From NCBI GenBank assembly GCA_025504975.1, contig JANUWI010000020.1, forward strand, positions 62,001 through 126,000: 64,000 nucleotides of DNA. Reading direction: 5' to 3'. The notes beneath the pieces are model-generated. The model was not told where the DNA came from. It saw nothing but the letters and a program-made list of their open reading frames with translations, and searched no databases. Shown here one piece after another: positions 40,877-52,500 of this stretch. The translations under genes were made by a program, and so were the position numbers. The first letter of the stretch is position 1. Each line of letters opens with the position of its first letter. The DNA comes from Plenodomus lindquistii (Eukaryota; Ascomycota; Dothideomycetes; Pleosporales; Leptosphaeriaceae).

Positions 40877-41617
40877 CAGGTGTGCCTGAAGACCTTCCAG
40901 AACCCTGCTACTCCTAGTCCCAGATCATCGTAGTTAGCGTCAGATCTCAGAGTAAGAGCGCATGACTGTCTTATTCGAGACTTGAGGAACCCTGCTAACT
41001 AAGTCTTGAGTCCGGCAGATATGTCTGGATGATGTTTGAAAACCTTTCGCTAAATATTTCATTAAGGAAGCGGCCTCCGGCTAGTACAGTAGTAAGATTA
41101 CAATTGTAATAGGCTATTAACTAGTAGTTTTTAGATTTAATAGAAATAGTAGTATATAGGTAGTGTTTTATATATAAAGGTAGGTAGATAGATAGATAGA
41201 GGTCTATTATAAAATACACTATAGTTAACTATTTGTTATAAGGTTTCATTGCGCGGGTAAGCAAGGCAGGATCCTAACACTTAGCAGTACTCTAGGTGCT
41301 TGTTAGGGGGTTATAACAGCAACCTACCTCCTAGCAACGCGTCACCTGCAACGGTAACTCGAAAGTATCGCCGTCTCATCTACTTCATTATGTTCAAATT
41401 GGCCGTGCAGGCGCACAAGCGTCAGGCAGAGCTAGCAATGCTATCCAACAAAGAACTCCCCGTCCAAGTCAAGCTAAGGGAGGCCGCAGAGCAATTTGAT
41501 GGCGGCCCTCGCAGCTTTCCTGTGACCAGCGACGACGACGTCTTGCAGCAGTACGGCTATGAGCCGCCCAACCAAGACTACAAGAAGCTGTTTCGCCGTC
41601 GTGCAGCCCTCCCCAGG
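40877..41617. other. AT-rich spacer with a microsatellite
   Basis: 41090-41250 is AT-rich and contains a TAGA/TAGG microsatellite (about 41179-41202). A plus-strand frame from ATG 41390 (MFKLAVQAHKRQAELAM) to 41758 runs antisense to the pogo tail and is probably not a gene. Confidence 0.35.
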
Positions 41618-42069
41618 TCACAATCTGGTGCTCTCTCCCGCCCGCACAGCGCTGGCTGGCTTGTGCCTGACAGGAACAGCGTCTGCAAGCCTGTTCTGGT
41701 CGCGCACTCTATCACCACTTGCAGCGTCCACAACACGACGACGCTCAGGTGCATTTGAATTCTGAGAACGTGAGGTTGCTCGCGTACGCTTGTTTGCCCC
41801 ATCGTGAGCTTTTTTTGTGGTTGAAGCCTCTTTTTCCTGCTGCTTTTGCGCCCGCGCGGCGGCTCGTTCTTGAGCCGCCGCCTTGCGGTCCTTTGCAGCG
41901 CGCTCTCTCGCAAGTTGTCTCACCACCTTTGCTTCCTCCGCCATCTTCTTTTTATATAGTGTTGCAGCCGCTTTCAGCTCCTTCGTCTCGCCTTTTTGGA
42001 GTTTTTCCTGCTCGGCGTCGCGTTGTTTCACCGTCTCGCGCACTCGAGCTTCTCGGAGTAGCTGTGTGA
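41618..42069 (-). mobile_element. Pogo/Fot1 transposase C-terminal tail fragment
   Basis: The minus-strand frame reads REARVRETVKQRDAEQEKLQ, KELKAAATLYKKKMAEEAK and R/K/A-rich coiled coil ending with KRTRATS. This matches the tail that follows the catalytic core in fungal pogo-class transposases (REARDRQ..., LYK..IAEEK...RQ.AKE pattern). No DDE core is attached. It continues, without a stop, from the NB-ARC gene to its right, so it is a fusion by insertion or rearrangement. Confidence 0.55.
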
Positions 42070-43829
42070 TAGTGCGTTGAGTCCACTGTCTGAACCGTCC
42101 CTGCACTTGCAGCTGCTTACGTAGGGCTTGATAGACTAGTCGATGAACATCGAGTGCAGACTCAGCAGGTCGCCTGGGGACGAGCCGCATACTTGTCAAG
42201 TACCTTGACGGCATCTTCTCTTGTTTGAGTCGAGGTTGCCTCTAGAAGATCGAGCGAGACGTCTTTTCGGTCTACGCATGCTGCAAGAAACAGACAGTCT
42301 GCGGCAAACGCATTATCACGACTGATCTGATCTATAGAGAGAAACAGTGTAGCAGCTATGGGGTCTTTCACTCCAGAACCTCGTAGCTTATCCTCATACC
42401 AGTCACCGCTGTGCTCGATAGCTAGATCTTTGTGCTCGTCCAGTCGTGATCGATACTGTTGTACTGTCACACCGCTAGCATTCATACAAGCCGCTGCTTG
42501 CACGACTGCTAGAGGAAGATACGATAGCTCTCCCAGCAAGTACTCGGCTTCCTGCTGCTCAGTGTTCGAGAGTGGCCTCGTCAAGCGGACTTGCAGGATT
42601 CTCAGCGCCATGTCTAGTGTCAGCTCTCGCAGCGCTATGACGTTCTGTGAAGCAAGCGTCTGAGCTGTGTCGCTGTTTGTTGTCGTGAAGACGACAGAAC
42701 AAAGCTTAGACTGCGGCAGTCAGTCGGCCAAGTCCGCGGCTTCTGTCGTGGACGAGCCGCCAGATCGTAGAGTGGTGTCCTCTGCGTTGTCGAAGATCAG
42801 TAAACACTGTCGCGCACTAATCTCTACTACACAGTGTTTTGCAAGCTGCTTCATATCGGCCTGGTCATCGTCCCACCCAGGAATACTGAGCTTCTGCGCA
42901 ACACTTGCAAACGACTGGTACAGACTGTCTTTATCGCTTGCGTCCATCTAAAAGACCGAGCAGTTCTTGTTGTTTCGCCTTGTTCTGTGTGCAATCTCGA
43001 GCGCGAGCTGCAACTTGCCTGTTCCGCCAGGTCCAACCATCGCTAGTGTAGTAGCAGTCTGTTCGTTGCTAAAGAGCTTTACGTCTAACTCGGCAAGCTG
43101 CGACTCTCGGCCTACGAAGCGATGATTCTGTGAGAACGGGATGATCAACGGTACGTTAGCAGTTGCTTCTATTTCAGCCTGCAGTCTACTCCGTGCACTC
43201 TCCTGTCCTTCACCATACGCAGTGGGCATAGAGACACCAAGCAGTCCTAGCAGGCAGTATACAATATCTTCCTTTTCAGTCGTTTCGCGATTCTCGGCCC
43301 ATCGTCTTCGTTCAGATGCGCTGAACCGGTCTAAAGGACAGTTGCGCAGTGCCGTGAGCGGGATGTCAGTAATTTCGTGTAGTAGCTGGTCAAGCGACGC
43401 CTTTTCGCCTATGTGCCATCCTTGACGCGAGAAGAACTCGACTGACACTGGCGCGATGAGCTCTTGAAGCGTCCATCCCCGAGAGAACCATGCACTTGCA
43501 CGGAACGACGCCTCCCAGTCGCGGCGTTGAGGCGTCTCTGTCGCAGTAGACGTTGACACGTCTGACAGAAAGACGTGGCATTGCGCCGCATTCTTATACC
43601 ACCGAAACATCGAGTTGACTGCTTTCGAGCGCTCGCACAGGGTCCACCTATCGATGCAACATGTGTCAATCCAGAAGTACTGCAGCTCGTCCTGGGCCGC
43701 CCGTTCGGCGCAAAACTGGAGCTTTGGATATCCTTCTTGCCTGTCCTTGTATGCATCGCTCGCTATGTCTTCGAGAAGGATCTCGGAGTCTCTCCATCTA
43801 TGCGATAGAATAGCGTAGGGCGGGATCAT
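42070..43829 (-). pseudogene. HET-NB-ARC NLR-like gene, broken
   Basis: From ATG 43829 the frame gives a HET domain (IPPYAILSHRW, then FRWYKNAAQCHVFL, WFSRGWTLQELIAP, EDIVYCLLGLLGV, YGEGQ). A nucleotide-binding domain follows: FVGRESQLAELD and the P-loop GPGGTGKLQ, where Leu replaces the usual Thr/Ser. TAG at 42948-42950 interrupts a CSVFW-type site, TGA at 42720-42722 a second site, and an extra G near 42188 shifts the frame just before LVPRRPAESALDVHRLV. The C-terminal HRLV...W region that would lead to TPR repeats runs instead into a pogo tail. Such proteins control heterokaryon incompatibility or innate-type responses. With two stops and a frameshift it is probably dead. An ATG just upstream of 43829 is out of frame. 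Confidence 0.75.
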
Positions 43830-44648
43830 CTTGCCAAAGCCGCATGGCGTTTACAGTTCGGGCTCGGTCGAGGGCAGACGAGGCGTGAACGATTTATGTA
43901 TTGTTGAGAGTAGGATAATATAGTCGCAACCGATCGAAGCAGGCAGAGGAAGCGCTGGTTTGCTGTGAAGGCAGCCTTTCGAAGCAGTGCATGCGGCCAG
44001 GCTGAGCGGACGCTAACCACATCGAGTGCCTAGCGCCGCCCCGCCTCACGAGAACTCACGTCAGATCAGTGCACATGTGAGCAGGGTGCCAGCAAGCAGA
44101 GCAGGATACAGATCGCTAGTGTAGCATCTTGCAGCACCCGAGTCAGAAATATAGGTCGCGTAAATGTAAAGCAAAGGTGTCGCGTCTAAAGGTAGTACCT
44201 TGAAGGCGCGTTCGAAGGGTTGATTCTAGTACGTCAAAAGCTGCTGCAAGAGCACGTTTGGCTTGCTTAGGGTTGCGTTGAAAAGATGCGACAGCAAGGC
44301 TTAACCTCTCTTCTTTTAAAGGGGTTTGAGGTTGTTGGCATGGTGTCATGGTTGATAGAACGAGACGCGCTGCGCGAATTTTGGTGGGGTGTGCAGCTCA
44401 CTGGTGGAACACGTTATTTCGGTAGGTGGGGTGATCCACGCATTGTGATGATGTCATACGTCGCACAGGCCTTTTAGGCTGATATGCGGCTTTCCATGCC
44501 AAATAAGAGCCTCCAGGTCGCAAGGCGCTGCCTCAGCTGATTTGTTTCCACGATTCCCGCCCGTATCTCCATTGCAACTTGCTTCGCGACAAGTCCATCC
44601 CATCCTTCACCCTACGCACACCCAAAAACTGTCGTCCATCCTCCTCGC
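43830..44648. other. Spacer, divergent promoters
   Basis: Between the divergent NLR-like pseudogene and the factor gene. No supported ORF or known element. Confidence 0.35.
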
Positions 44649-46151
44649 ATGGCTTCAGGTCGCGACGCCTGCTCACAAGGCCAGTGGGCTTTTGTTATTA
44701 CATCGCCCGCCGAACTCTGTCCTAACACCGAGCAAAGGACAGTGATGCGACGTCACGTCATGCGCGACATCGGTCACTCGAGGAGAAAACACAACATTAA
44801 ACGTCCACAGCAAAAGTCGCGTTCTGCTAGCAGTGCATCATCTGGGGATGGTACCGGCACCGCCATTCTACAATCTCTCGAGCCTGTAGCTATCTCTCTG
44901 ATACCCATGGATCCCGAATCTCAGCAGATGCTCCGTCACAGTATTTCGCCCCTCCTGTTTCCAGCACGCTATATGTAGTCACATTTCATCGCCAGTGAAT
45001 CTAAACTAAGGTTTCACTAGTGTTCTCCGAAGACCTTCCTGGCTCCCTCCGCATCTACCGAGACAGATGGTATCCGGTTTGCCTCAACGATGCCGCTGCA
45101 TTTCATCAGATGCTCGCCTCCTATTCCACGCATCTCGTTCACTGGCGACAAGCACACCGCGACTCTCTCGAATACTTTGCAAACTTCCATCATGCTAAAG
45201 CCCTTGCTTCCGTTCGAAATCGCTTGAATAACCTGCATAAAGCAGACATCGAAGATTGTTTATCAGCTATCGCCGCACTCGCCTGCTATGCCCATCTCAA
45301 CAATGACAAGGCAACATGGAAAGTACACATGTCCGCCATCAATTACATCATTAGCTCAACGAGAAGATCGTTGGTGCATTGCAGCCCAAGCGTGGTCGAT
45401 CTCCTTCGATGGTATGTGAAATGGTCCCAAGCAGTCACTGCTCAGTCGACGTTTGTTGACAGAGACTAGGGTGGACACAATCGGCTCCTATGCATTCGAC
45501 GCATCACCATCGTTGAACATACCTTATCTCAAGCCGCTGGTAATCGTGCATCAGCCACAACTAAGTTCACACTTGTTCGAACTACTGAACTCTCTAGACC
45601 ACCGACACTCCCACGATCTAGTACAAGCGTTCCACGCCTTGCAAAGCCTGAACCGTCACCTTACTCTTTCATACTCGGTTCATGGCCCATCAATTTGGGC
45701 AGATCCCATGAGTATTGACGGGTTGGTAAACCCAACAGTCCGTCAGTTCCTGTGCCTCTGTATCCCATCTGAGGCTTTGCACAAGGACTCCCTGGTATGG
45801 TCATGCCTGCGGTCTGCTGCCCTCTTGTATTTGGCCGAACTACGAAGACGATCTGGCATAAATCCAATTATCACTACTGTTCAAATGCGCAAACTGAAGT
45901 TTGGTATCATGGCAATTGAGAAGCACTGCTCTCTCCACCCGACGCTGCTTGTATGGCTTTTGACAATCGGGGCTTTGGAAAGTACCACTAGATCTGACAA
46001 ATCCTACTTTAACTTTCAGTTGAGGCTTTTGCAACAGCAATTGGGGATCATAACATTAAGCGATTTCCGGGTGTTCTTGAACGAAATTCTTTGGTTTGAT
46101 GCTCTTTTTGATACGCGGCTCGAGCTATCCAACCAGTGCCCTCCGGGCTAA
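44649..46151 (+). CDS. Fungal_trans_2-like regulator without zinc cluster, three exons
   Basis: Exons are 44649-44940, 45021-45411 and 45470-46151. Intron 1 (80 nt) runs from GTATTT to CACTAG and intron 2 (58 nt) from GTATGT to ACTAG. Both joins keep the frame and give 454 residues. The start WAFVITSPAEL...EQRTVMRRHVMRDIGHSRRK is the short conserved N-terminal motif of many ascomycete transcription-factor-like proteins (F...NP....... R.HV....R..R). A long helical region follows with LNDAAAFHQMLASYSTHL, VDLLRWVDTIGS and PTLLVWLLTIGALE, as in the PF11951 family, which normally follows a Zn2Cys6 cluster but here has none. It is convergent with an MFS transporter gene 42 nt away, a layout seen for regulator-transporter pairs. 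Confidence 0.75.
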
Positions 46152-46193
46152 ACTAACTTACTCCTGGTATAATTCAGAATTTGACAAACTCTC

Positions 46194-47785
46194 TTACCCG
46201 TCACTCATTGCATCTCCTCTTCTAACGCCTTTCCGTTCTGAACGCATCACACATGCTGCCAACACTATTGATATGCCGAGACTAAGGCCAGCCAAACCGA
46301 CAGACGTATATTGAGCGGCCCTATACCCCTCGAGTATGTAGGCTCCTTTCGAGCTTACTTCGACCTCGATCGTACCCGCGAGTCCGAGGCCGATGGCTAT
46401 GGAGTAGTTGACGACGATGTTGACGAGCGATGCTGATACTCCTTGGTGTTTCACTGGGACGGCGTCGCTGAGGAACAATGTCGAGGCGGGAAACGAGACA
46501 TCCATTCTAGGGGTTTTCGTCAGCTTGAAAGGACGACCATCTAACAGAGCAAGGAGAAGACAAACCCCCAGGCCATAACAACGAAAGACCAGAATGTGTT
46601 GAACCAATAGCTTTGGTGGACGGGTGCTACCGCCTGAAGTAGACAACCTGCAAAGAATGCGGCAGACGCGATGACCATGAGCCAAACGGTCTGGGTTACC
46701 TCGAGCAACCAGGCCGTAGCAACGGCTGCCAACATGCCTGAAATTGCTCCTGGGATAAACTGTATTGCTGAGCCGAGTGCTGAAACACCCCGGAGATGCT
46801 GAATGAATTGGAACATGTAGTAGAACCAGATGCCAAAACTACTCCAACCGAGACCAGTAATCACCAGTACCGCTGCAACTCGCCCGTTGAACAATGTCAA
46901 GTCCAGAATTGGCTGCTCTGCTCTTTTTTCTTGCAGGACAAAGAGTCCTATACAGATAAAGCCTGCAATCAACAAAACATAGACGTATGGAGTTGACCAG
47001 CCGTCGATGGGAGCCTGGTTCCAAGAAATGTTGAGCAGAAGAAGGCCCATGATACCTAGCGCAGCACCTTGCCAATCCATCTTGGAACTTGTCTGACATG
47101 TTCTCCTTCGGTCCTGTGGAACAACCAGATATCCCGCCACAGCGACGACAAAGCAGCCCATGCCATAAATCCAGGTGACCCATGGCCACCACACGTATTG
47201 TGCAAGCGCTGATCCTATCAATCCAGCCGTTGAGCATCCGAGCGGCGCCGACATTGCAATCAACGAGAAGACAATATTCTTCTTTCTTCCCGGTGGATAC
47301 GCAATACCACCAATGGCCTGAGCACTAGGAACAAGAAGGGCAGGGCCAATGCCTTGGAGTGCTCGGGATGTGTCAAAGAACATAGCAGAACCAGTCATCG
47401 CGCTGCACCCGCAGATGATAGACCATATTCCGAACCAGGCCCAGCCGATTAAGAATACCATTTTAAAGCCGTATATGTCTCCCAATTTGCCAGTCACGAG
47501 GATAAAGGTGCCGAACGTAAGGCTATATCCTGCAATGTGCCAGTTCATCCTGGCGGCCGAGTCGAGTCCATCCTGGCCAAAGGTCTTGCCGACGATGCTG
47601 AGAGGAAGGAGAATATATCCCAAGGCACCTTGCACGAAAAATTGCGTGGAGCAGAGAAGAAGGATAAAGACCCATTCCCGCCAACCAGGCGACGGTGGTG
47701 TATGATTGTTATCGTCCAGAATCATTTGCTCGCGCGGCTCAGTGGAGTGATGTGGTTGGGGCGATTTGGAATTGTTTAGAGGCAT
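46194..47785 (-). CDS. MFS drug-resistance-type transporter, two exons
   Basis: Exon 1 is 46566-47785 and exon 2 is 46194-46506. The 59-nt intron (46507-46565; donor GTTTGT, branch GCTGACG, acceptor CCCTAG) joins to WGMDVSFPAS, which is the expected sequence. The 510-residue protein has a hydrophilic start, then about 13-14 membrane helices. WREWVFILLLCSTQFF begins helix 1. GKLGDIYGFK is the loop 2-3 MFS signature, and RALQGIGPALLVPSAQAI the helix 4 antiporter-like motif. The end (SLVNIVVNYSIAIGLGLAGT) is normal. It fits DHA-class proton antiporters that export toxic compounds at the plasma membrane. Substrate is unknown. All parts are intact. Confidence 0.85.
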
Positions 47786-48379
47786 GGTGGAAGTGCAGCG
47801 GGTTCCGGTTGAGGGGTTATGGAAGATGTGAGCCTAGGTGCCCGTTAGCATAGAGAATACCACAACACAAGTATTTATGGTAGTACCTACCGTGAAAGGT
47901 AGCCCTCCAAATATAATCAGTTTGCGGAAACAGGATAAGGTTGGGAAGAGCAAGCAAACAGTTAACCTTGGGCACCCTCTCACTACATAGCTTAGGCCCT
48001 GGAGACGGGACAATATACGGTAGTACGGACAAGATCACGCCGCAGCCGTGGCCGAAGTACAAGGAAGACCAATGACCACACTCGGCGTAGCGCGTAAGCA
48101 AGAACTAGAAGGTAGCCCATGCGCTCTGAAGATCACTGAATCATGGATCACAGAAACGTCACAGGCTCATAATCAAACCCACTAACGTAATTCACAAGCG
48201 AGCGGACCACCCAAGTAAGCAGACCAGCAAACCCCATCAACACGCCTGCGCAACAACAGCGCGTAATGTCTCAACAACGCAACGTGCAGAAAGCCTATAC
48301 TGAAGGGGATCTGTTTCTTACTATATCTGATCTTAATTCTAAGCAACTGCGAAGTGAACGACACTCTGCAGCAGCATAT
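47786..48379. other. Upstream region of the MFS gene
   Basis: Presumed promoter. No clear site. The 48120-48379 part may belong to the pogo relic to the right. Confidence 0.3.
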
Positions 48380-48610
48380 AACGCGCTTAGATTAACAATA
48401 TATCACTAACGCGCCGGCCGGCGCTGTTAACGCGACTGCGGGCTAAACTCTAAACGCCTTATAAAGCTAGAAGAGGAGGTAATTGTACAGCGTATACTCG
48501 ACGAGTCTCTGCGTAGCGTACTGCCCTTAAAGGCACACGTGCAGAATATGGCTAATAGACAGCTAAGAGAGCGTGGTGGGAAGCCTACTAGCAAGAACTA
48601 GGTTGATAAC

Positions 48611-48792
48611 TGTTGTAGAAAAGGGTGCTCAGGAATAATCGGGAGATAGATCATTGTATTGCTAGCTAGGAAGAGATTGTACTATATATACCCTTGCTAC
48701 GTAGGATCACGTGGGTAGAAGCAGGGGAGCTTCACGGAAGGTTCCGAGATCAGGTGGATACAGCGTTGGCTGAGTACCGTGTACGTGCAACA
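48611..48792 (-). repeat. 3' LTR of Copia element 2
   Basis: 182 bp, same sequence as 54617-54798. Confidence 0.95.
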
Positions 48793-48803
48793 CACCCCCC
48801 AGT
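48793..48803 (-). other. Polypurine tract of Copia element 2
   Basis: Minus strand CTGGGGGGTG directly before the 3' LTR, similar to the tract of element 1 (GAAGGGGGTG). Confidence 0.6.
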
Positions 48804-48999
48804 TACGGCGGATTGAGCTGCTCAATATTGGTGGTGTTGAGCCTTGTAGAGCGTTTGAGGCGGCTGTACTGTGAGATCCGGCGTGACTGAAAGTTCTGTT
48901 GCGTTGCTTGGCGCACGTCGGAGGTAGTTGACCCGATACCGAGCCCGGTAAAATTGATTGTCGGCCGAGCTTCTGTTTTGATCCGTATCCATCAACACC

Positions 49000-49392
49000 A
49001 TGGCCCTTGTTAGTACCCATATCCCTGTATCCTCCCACGCAAGGCTCCCTTGCGCTTGTAGATCTTCTGCTAACGCCATTTCAACGTAGTCCAAAGCCCA
49101 GAAAGCTGCCCGCGCCCGCGTCGCTGCTGCGCGCGCTCGGCGCGCTGCGCTCTCGCCCTCGCCCTCGCCCTCCCAGGCGTTCATTGCCCTCAAGGCTACA
49201 GGGGCAAGTAAAGACGAGCTCAGGCGCCCTCGCCGTGAGCTCCGTCTGCTCTTGAAGGTGCTGAAGGAGGAAGAGGATGAGCTTCCTGCCTTCGGCGCGG
49301 CCCCTGCTGCCGGCGAGCGAGCCGGTCTTCCTTCACGACGTGAAAACGTCAAGAGGTTGATCGGTGAGCTCGTTGATGAGGTGATGAGGTAG
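49000..49392 (+). CDS. Possible spliced antisense gene inside Copia element 2
   Basis: On the strand opposite to pol, ATG 49000 opens exon 1 (49000-49026, MALVSTHIP). A 63-nt intron (49027-49089) with donor GTATCC, branch TGCTAACG and acceptor CGTAG removes an in-frame TAG. Exon 2 (49090-49392) completes 109 residues. The product looks like a real alpha-helical protein: a basic A/R helix, QAFIALKATGASKDELRRP, LRLLLKVLKEEEDELPAF, and NVKRLIGELVDEVMR. The sense strand is also open here (48822-49463, 213 codons from ATG 49463) but is low in complexity, with S-runs and A/R-runs. Antisense genes in LTR elements are known from plants and some retroviruses; for a fungal Copia element I know of none. 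High GC content could explain both frames. Confidence 0.4.
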
Positions 49393-49503
49393 ATCTGGCT
49401 CCCCCCCCGGGCGCTGCTGCTGGGCGTGGCCCACAAATTCTTCAAGGACGGGCTTCGGCCCATGTATTATATTGTACAAATACAAATGGGGATCATCAAA
49501 CAA

Positions 49504-52500
49504 TTACTTATCTTGCTCTGGTGATGTCGTGATCTCAGCTTTTGTGTCTTGTAGCCTCAAATGATCCTTGAAAGTATTGAAAGATTGTTTGGGGAGATTT
49601 TTGGTGAGCCCATCTGCTGGCATCTCGTTTGTGGGGAGGTAGCTGATCGTGAAGGATCCCTTTTCATATTCTTGCCTGAGCCACATGTTCTGTATATCAA
49701 CGTGTCGTAGCTTTGTGGTGATACGTTCTCCCTCACCCACAACAAGCCGGATTGTTTGTTGATTGTCACAGAAGATCTCGTATGGCTCGGGTACGGGTAC
49801 GTGGAGCTCCTGGAGGAATCTTCGGAGCCCCATTGACTCTTTGGCGACGTGCTCGAGAGATAGTAGCTCAGCTTCAGTTGTTGACGTTGTGACAGTTGCT
49901 TGACGAGCTGCTTTCCACATGATTACTCCTCCATAGAGCATAACAATATAGCCCTGGGATGAGCGTCGTGTCTCAACGTCGTCCGCAAAAGAAGCATCGC
50001 TGCATATTATGAGCTTTGAGTCACCCTGGCCGTACTGTATTGCGTGATACCTCGTTCGGTAGAGATATAGGATCGTCCGGTGGGCAGCTTTGAAGTGCTG
50101 TGGGGCAGGGTTGGTGAGATATTGTGAGAGTTTGGAGGCGGCAAACGCGACGTCCGGGCGCACCATTATAGCAGTGTACAGGATAGATCCAATCATCTCC
50201 TGATACTCCTTGATCTGCTGTTTGGTGGCTTCTCCGGTGCTCTTTTCCAGCTCAGAGCTCGGGAGCGGCGTGTCAGGAAAGTGGGCAGAGTCTGCTACAC
50301 TGAACTTCTTCGAGATCTTGTCAATGTACTCGTCATGGACGAGTGAGATCGTCTTTTTCACTCGATCCCTGATCACTCGTATCCCTAGAAACCACTCAAT
50401 TGATCCCTTGTCCTCTATCTGATATTTGTCCTTAAGAGTTGTTACCACCTGGTGAGCTTGTGTAACATCACTTCGGTGATACATGATCAGGATATCGTCA
50501 ACGTAGAAGAGCAAGTAGATCTTCCGATCAGGCGTGTAGAAGAGACACGGTTCTTCTTTTGAGGCGATTAAGCCGAGCTGTTTGAGGGTTGCGGAGAGCT
50601 CCCGGTACCACAGGAGTGGTGAGTCGCGGAGGCCGTACAAGGCTCGGAGCAGTAGTACGCGCTTGCCTGCGAGTTTGTAGCCATCTGGTAGCTCACAAAC
50701 AACGTCGTCTTGGTGATCCATGGAGGCATTTAGGAATGCTCCAACAACGTCGTACTGGTCTATCTCAAAGTCTCGGTGAGCTGCAATAGCTATGGCTAGC
50801 CGGAAGGTGCGAGACGCGAGCGTTGCAGCGTACGTTGAGTGGAGCGTGTCAACAAGCTGGAGATCACCTCGTACTACTATCCGGGCTTTACACTTCAGGA
50901 AATATCCGTCTTTGTCAAGCTTGTAAGTGAATACCCATTTGAGAGGGAGCGGCCGCTTTTGAGCTGCGGAGCGCTCTATAATCTTCCAGGTGCCTTTGGA
51001 ACGGAGCGTGTTGATCTCTCGGTCGCAAGCTTGGTAAAACAATGGTCCAAAAGAGTGTGTATGGAGATCCTTCCATTTGGTAGGGAGCTTTGGAAGCTCA
51101 TCTCGGTGGATCCTTCCAATTTTTGAGTTTTGGGATCTGGTGGTCCCATGAATAGCCGCTCCAATCACTGCGTGAATGGTGGCGTGTTCTTGGTGAGCAC
51201 GAGTGGAGGCTCTGCTCAAGAGGTCCTGGAGGAGATCCCCTGTATTAATCCTGTTCGAAGGATCGTATACAAAGTATGCTCCAGGAGCAGTGTTGCTCCC
51301 TGATGCCGGGGCATCAGGATCCTCCCCACGGACTCTCCTGCTCCTGCGAACAGGTGATCCGTCTCTAGTTGTTGTAGAGCGCGGAGGAGGTAGGCGTACT
51401 CGTCGTACAGCTGTGGGTGCTGCTTCAGGCGGTGCTACAGGAGCAGCAGTTGCCTGAGAGGCAGCTGGTCGTTGAGCTTCAGGCGCTTCATGAGGCGCTT
51501 CGTCAACATCGTGATAAGAGTCTTCCGAGATCTCATCAATATCAGGTAGCGGGCCCGCTCCTACAGGATGAGGCTCGTCCCGTGGGCTGCTACCATGATA
51601 GCCAGGCCTAATAGGGTCAGGTGTAGGCTCTGGGGTGTACAAACCAGAAGGGCTATTTGAGTCCGCGTTGATCCTTTGTGACGCGCTGGCCGAGCGTGCC
51701 ACCAACGGTGGGAGGGGCTCCTGCAGTGCTTGATAATCAGGTCGGCCATCCAGATCATTAGCTGCTGCTGTATCCTCTCCACCCCCCAGCTGATGAGCTG
51801 GGTTCGACTCATGTAGCACTACTCCTGTGTTGTCAGGCTCATTTGCAGCCTCAAGAAGTTGATCAAGCCAATCAAGATCTTCAGGCTCGTCCTCCTCTAT
51901 TTCCAGCACCGATACTATTCGTTGTAGCTCTTCTGTTGCCTGAGGAGCCGGCTCCTCAGGGTTATAGAAGAGATCTTCATCGAAAGTGACGTTACGTGTG
52001 GTGATGACGGAGTTGAGCTCAGGGATCCATATTTTGTATATGTTAGATGATCTGTATCCCACCAGATATCCAATATGGCCCCGTGGAGTTACCTTGAAAC
52101 TCCGTTTGTGACGCCCGGCTGCTCTATCTCTATTGAGAGGATAGGCTCTGCAGCCATAGGCGTAAATGCCGCTCCAATCTGGCCGCAGATCAGTTGTCCA
52201 AAGCTTAATCTGCGCCGGTTGATACCATTTGAACCACCCCCGAAACCATTGAAAGAGCGTCTCATTTGGGGACCGCATATCCTGAGCTCGGGATGGGCTC
52301 ATGTTGTGTAGCCACGTTGCTGCTTCAACAACATAAGGCCATAACTCCTCAGGCAGGTTAGCAGCGATCCTCATCTTGATTTGCTTTGTAACAATCTCTT
52401 TGCCTGCTCTTTCTGGCCCACCGTTTGGCTCATGGGTGTAGGGAGGTGAGCTCTCGCTCTTAATACCCATATTTTCCATCCATATCTCAAAATCTGATGA

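Noticed and set aside
41390..41758. Plus-strand ORF antisense to the pogo tail
   Set aside because: Its second half is the complement of the R/K/A-rich transposase tail, and it has no domain.
48822..49463. 213-codon sense ORF after pol in Copia element 2
   Set aside because: Low complexity with S, A and R runs in GC-rich sequence; the antisense spliced frame looks more like a protein. Kept only as an alternative.
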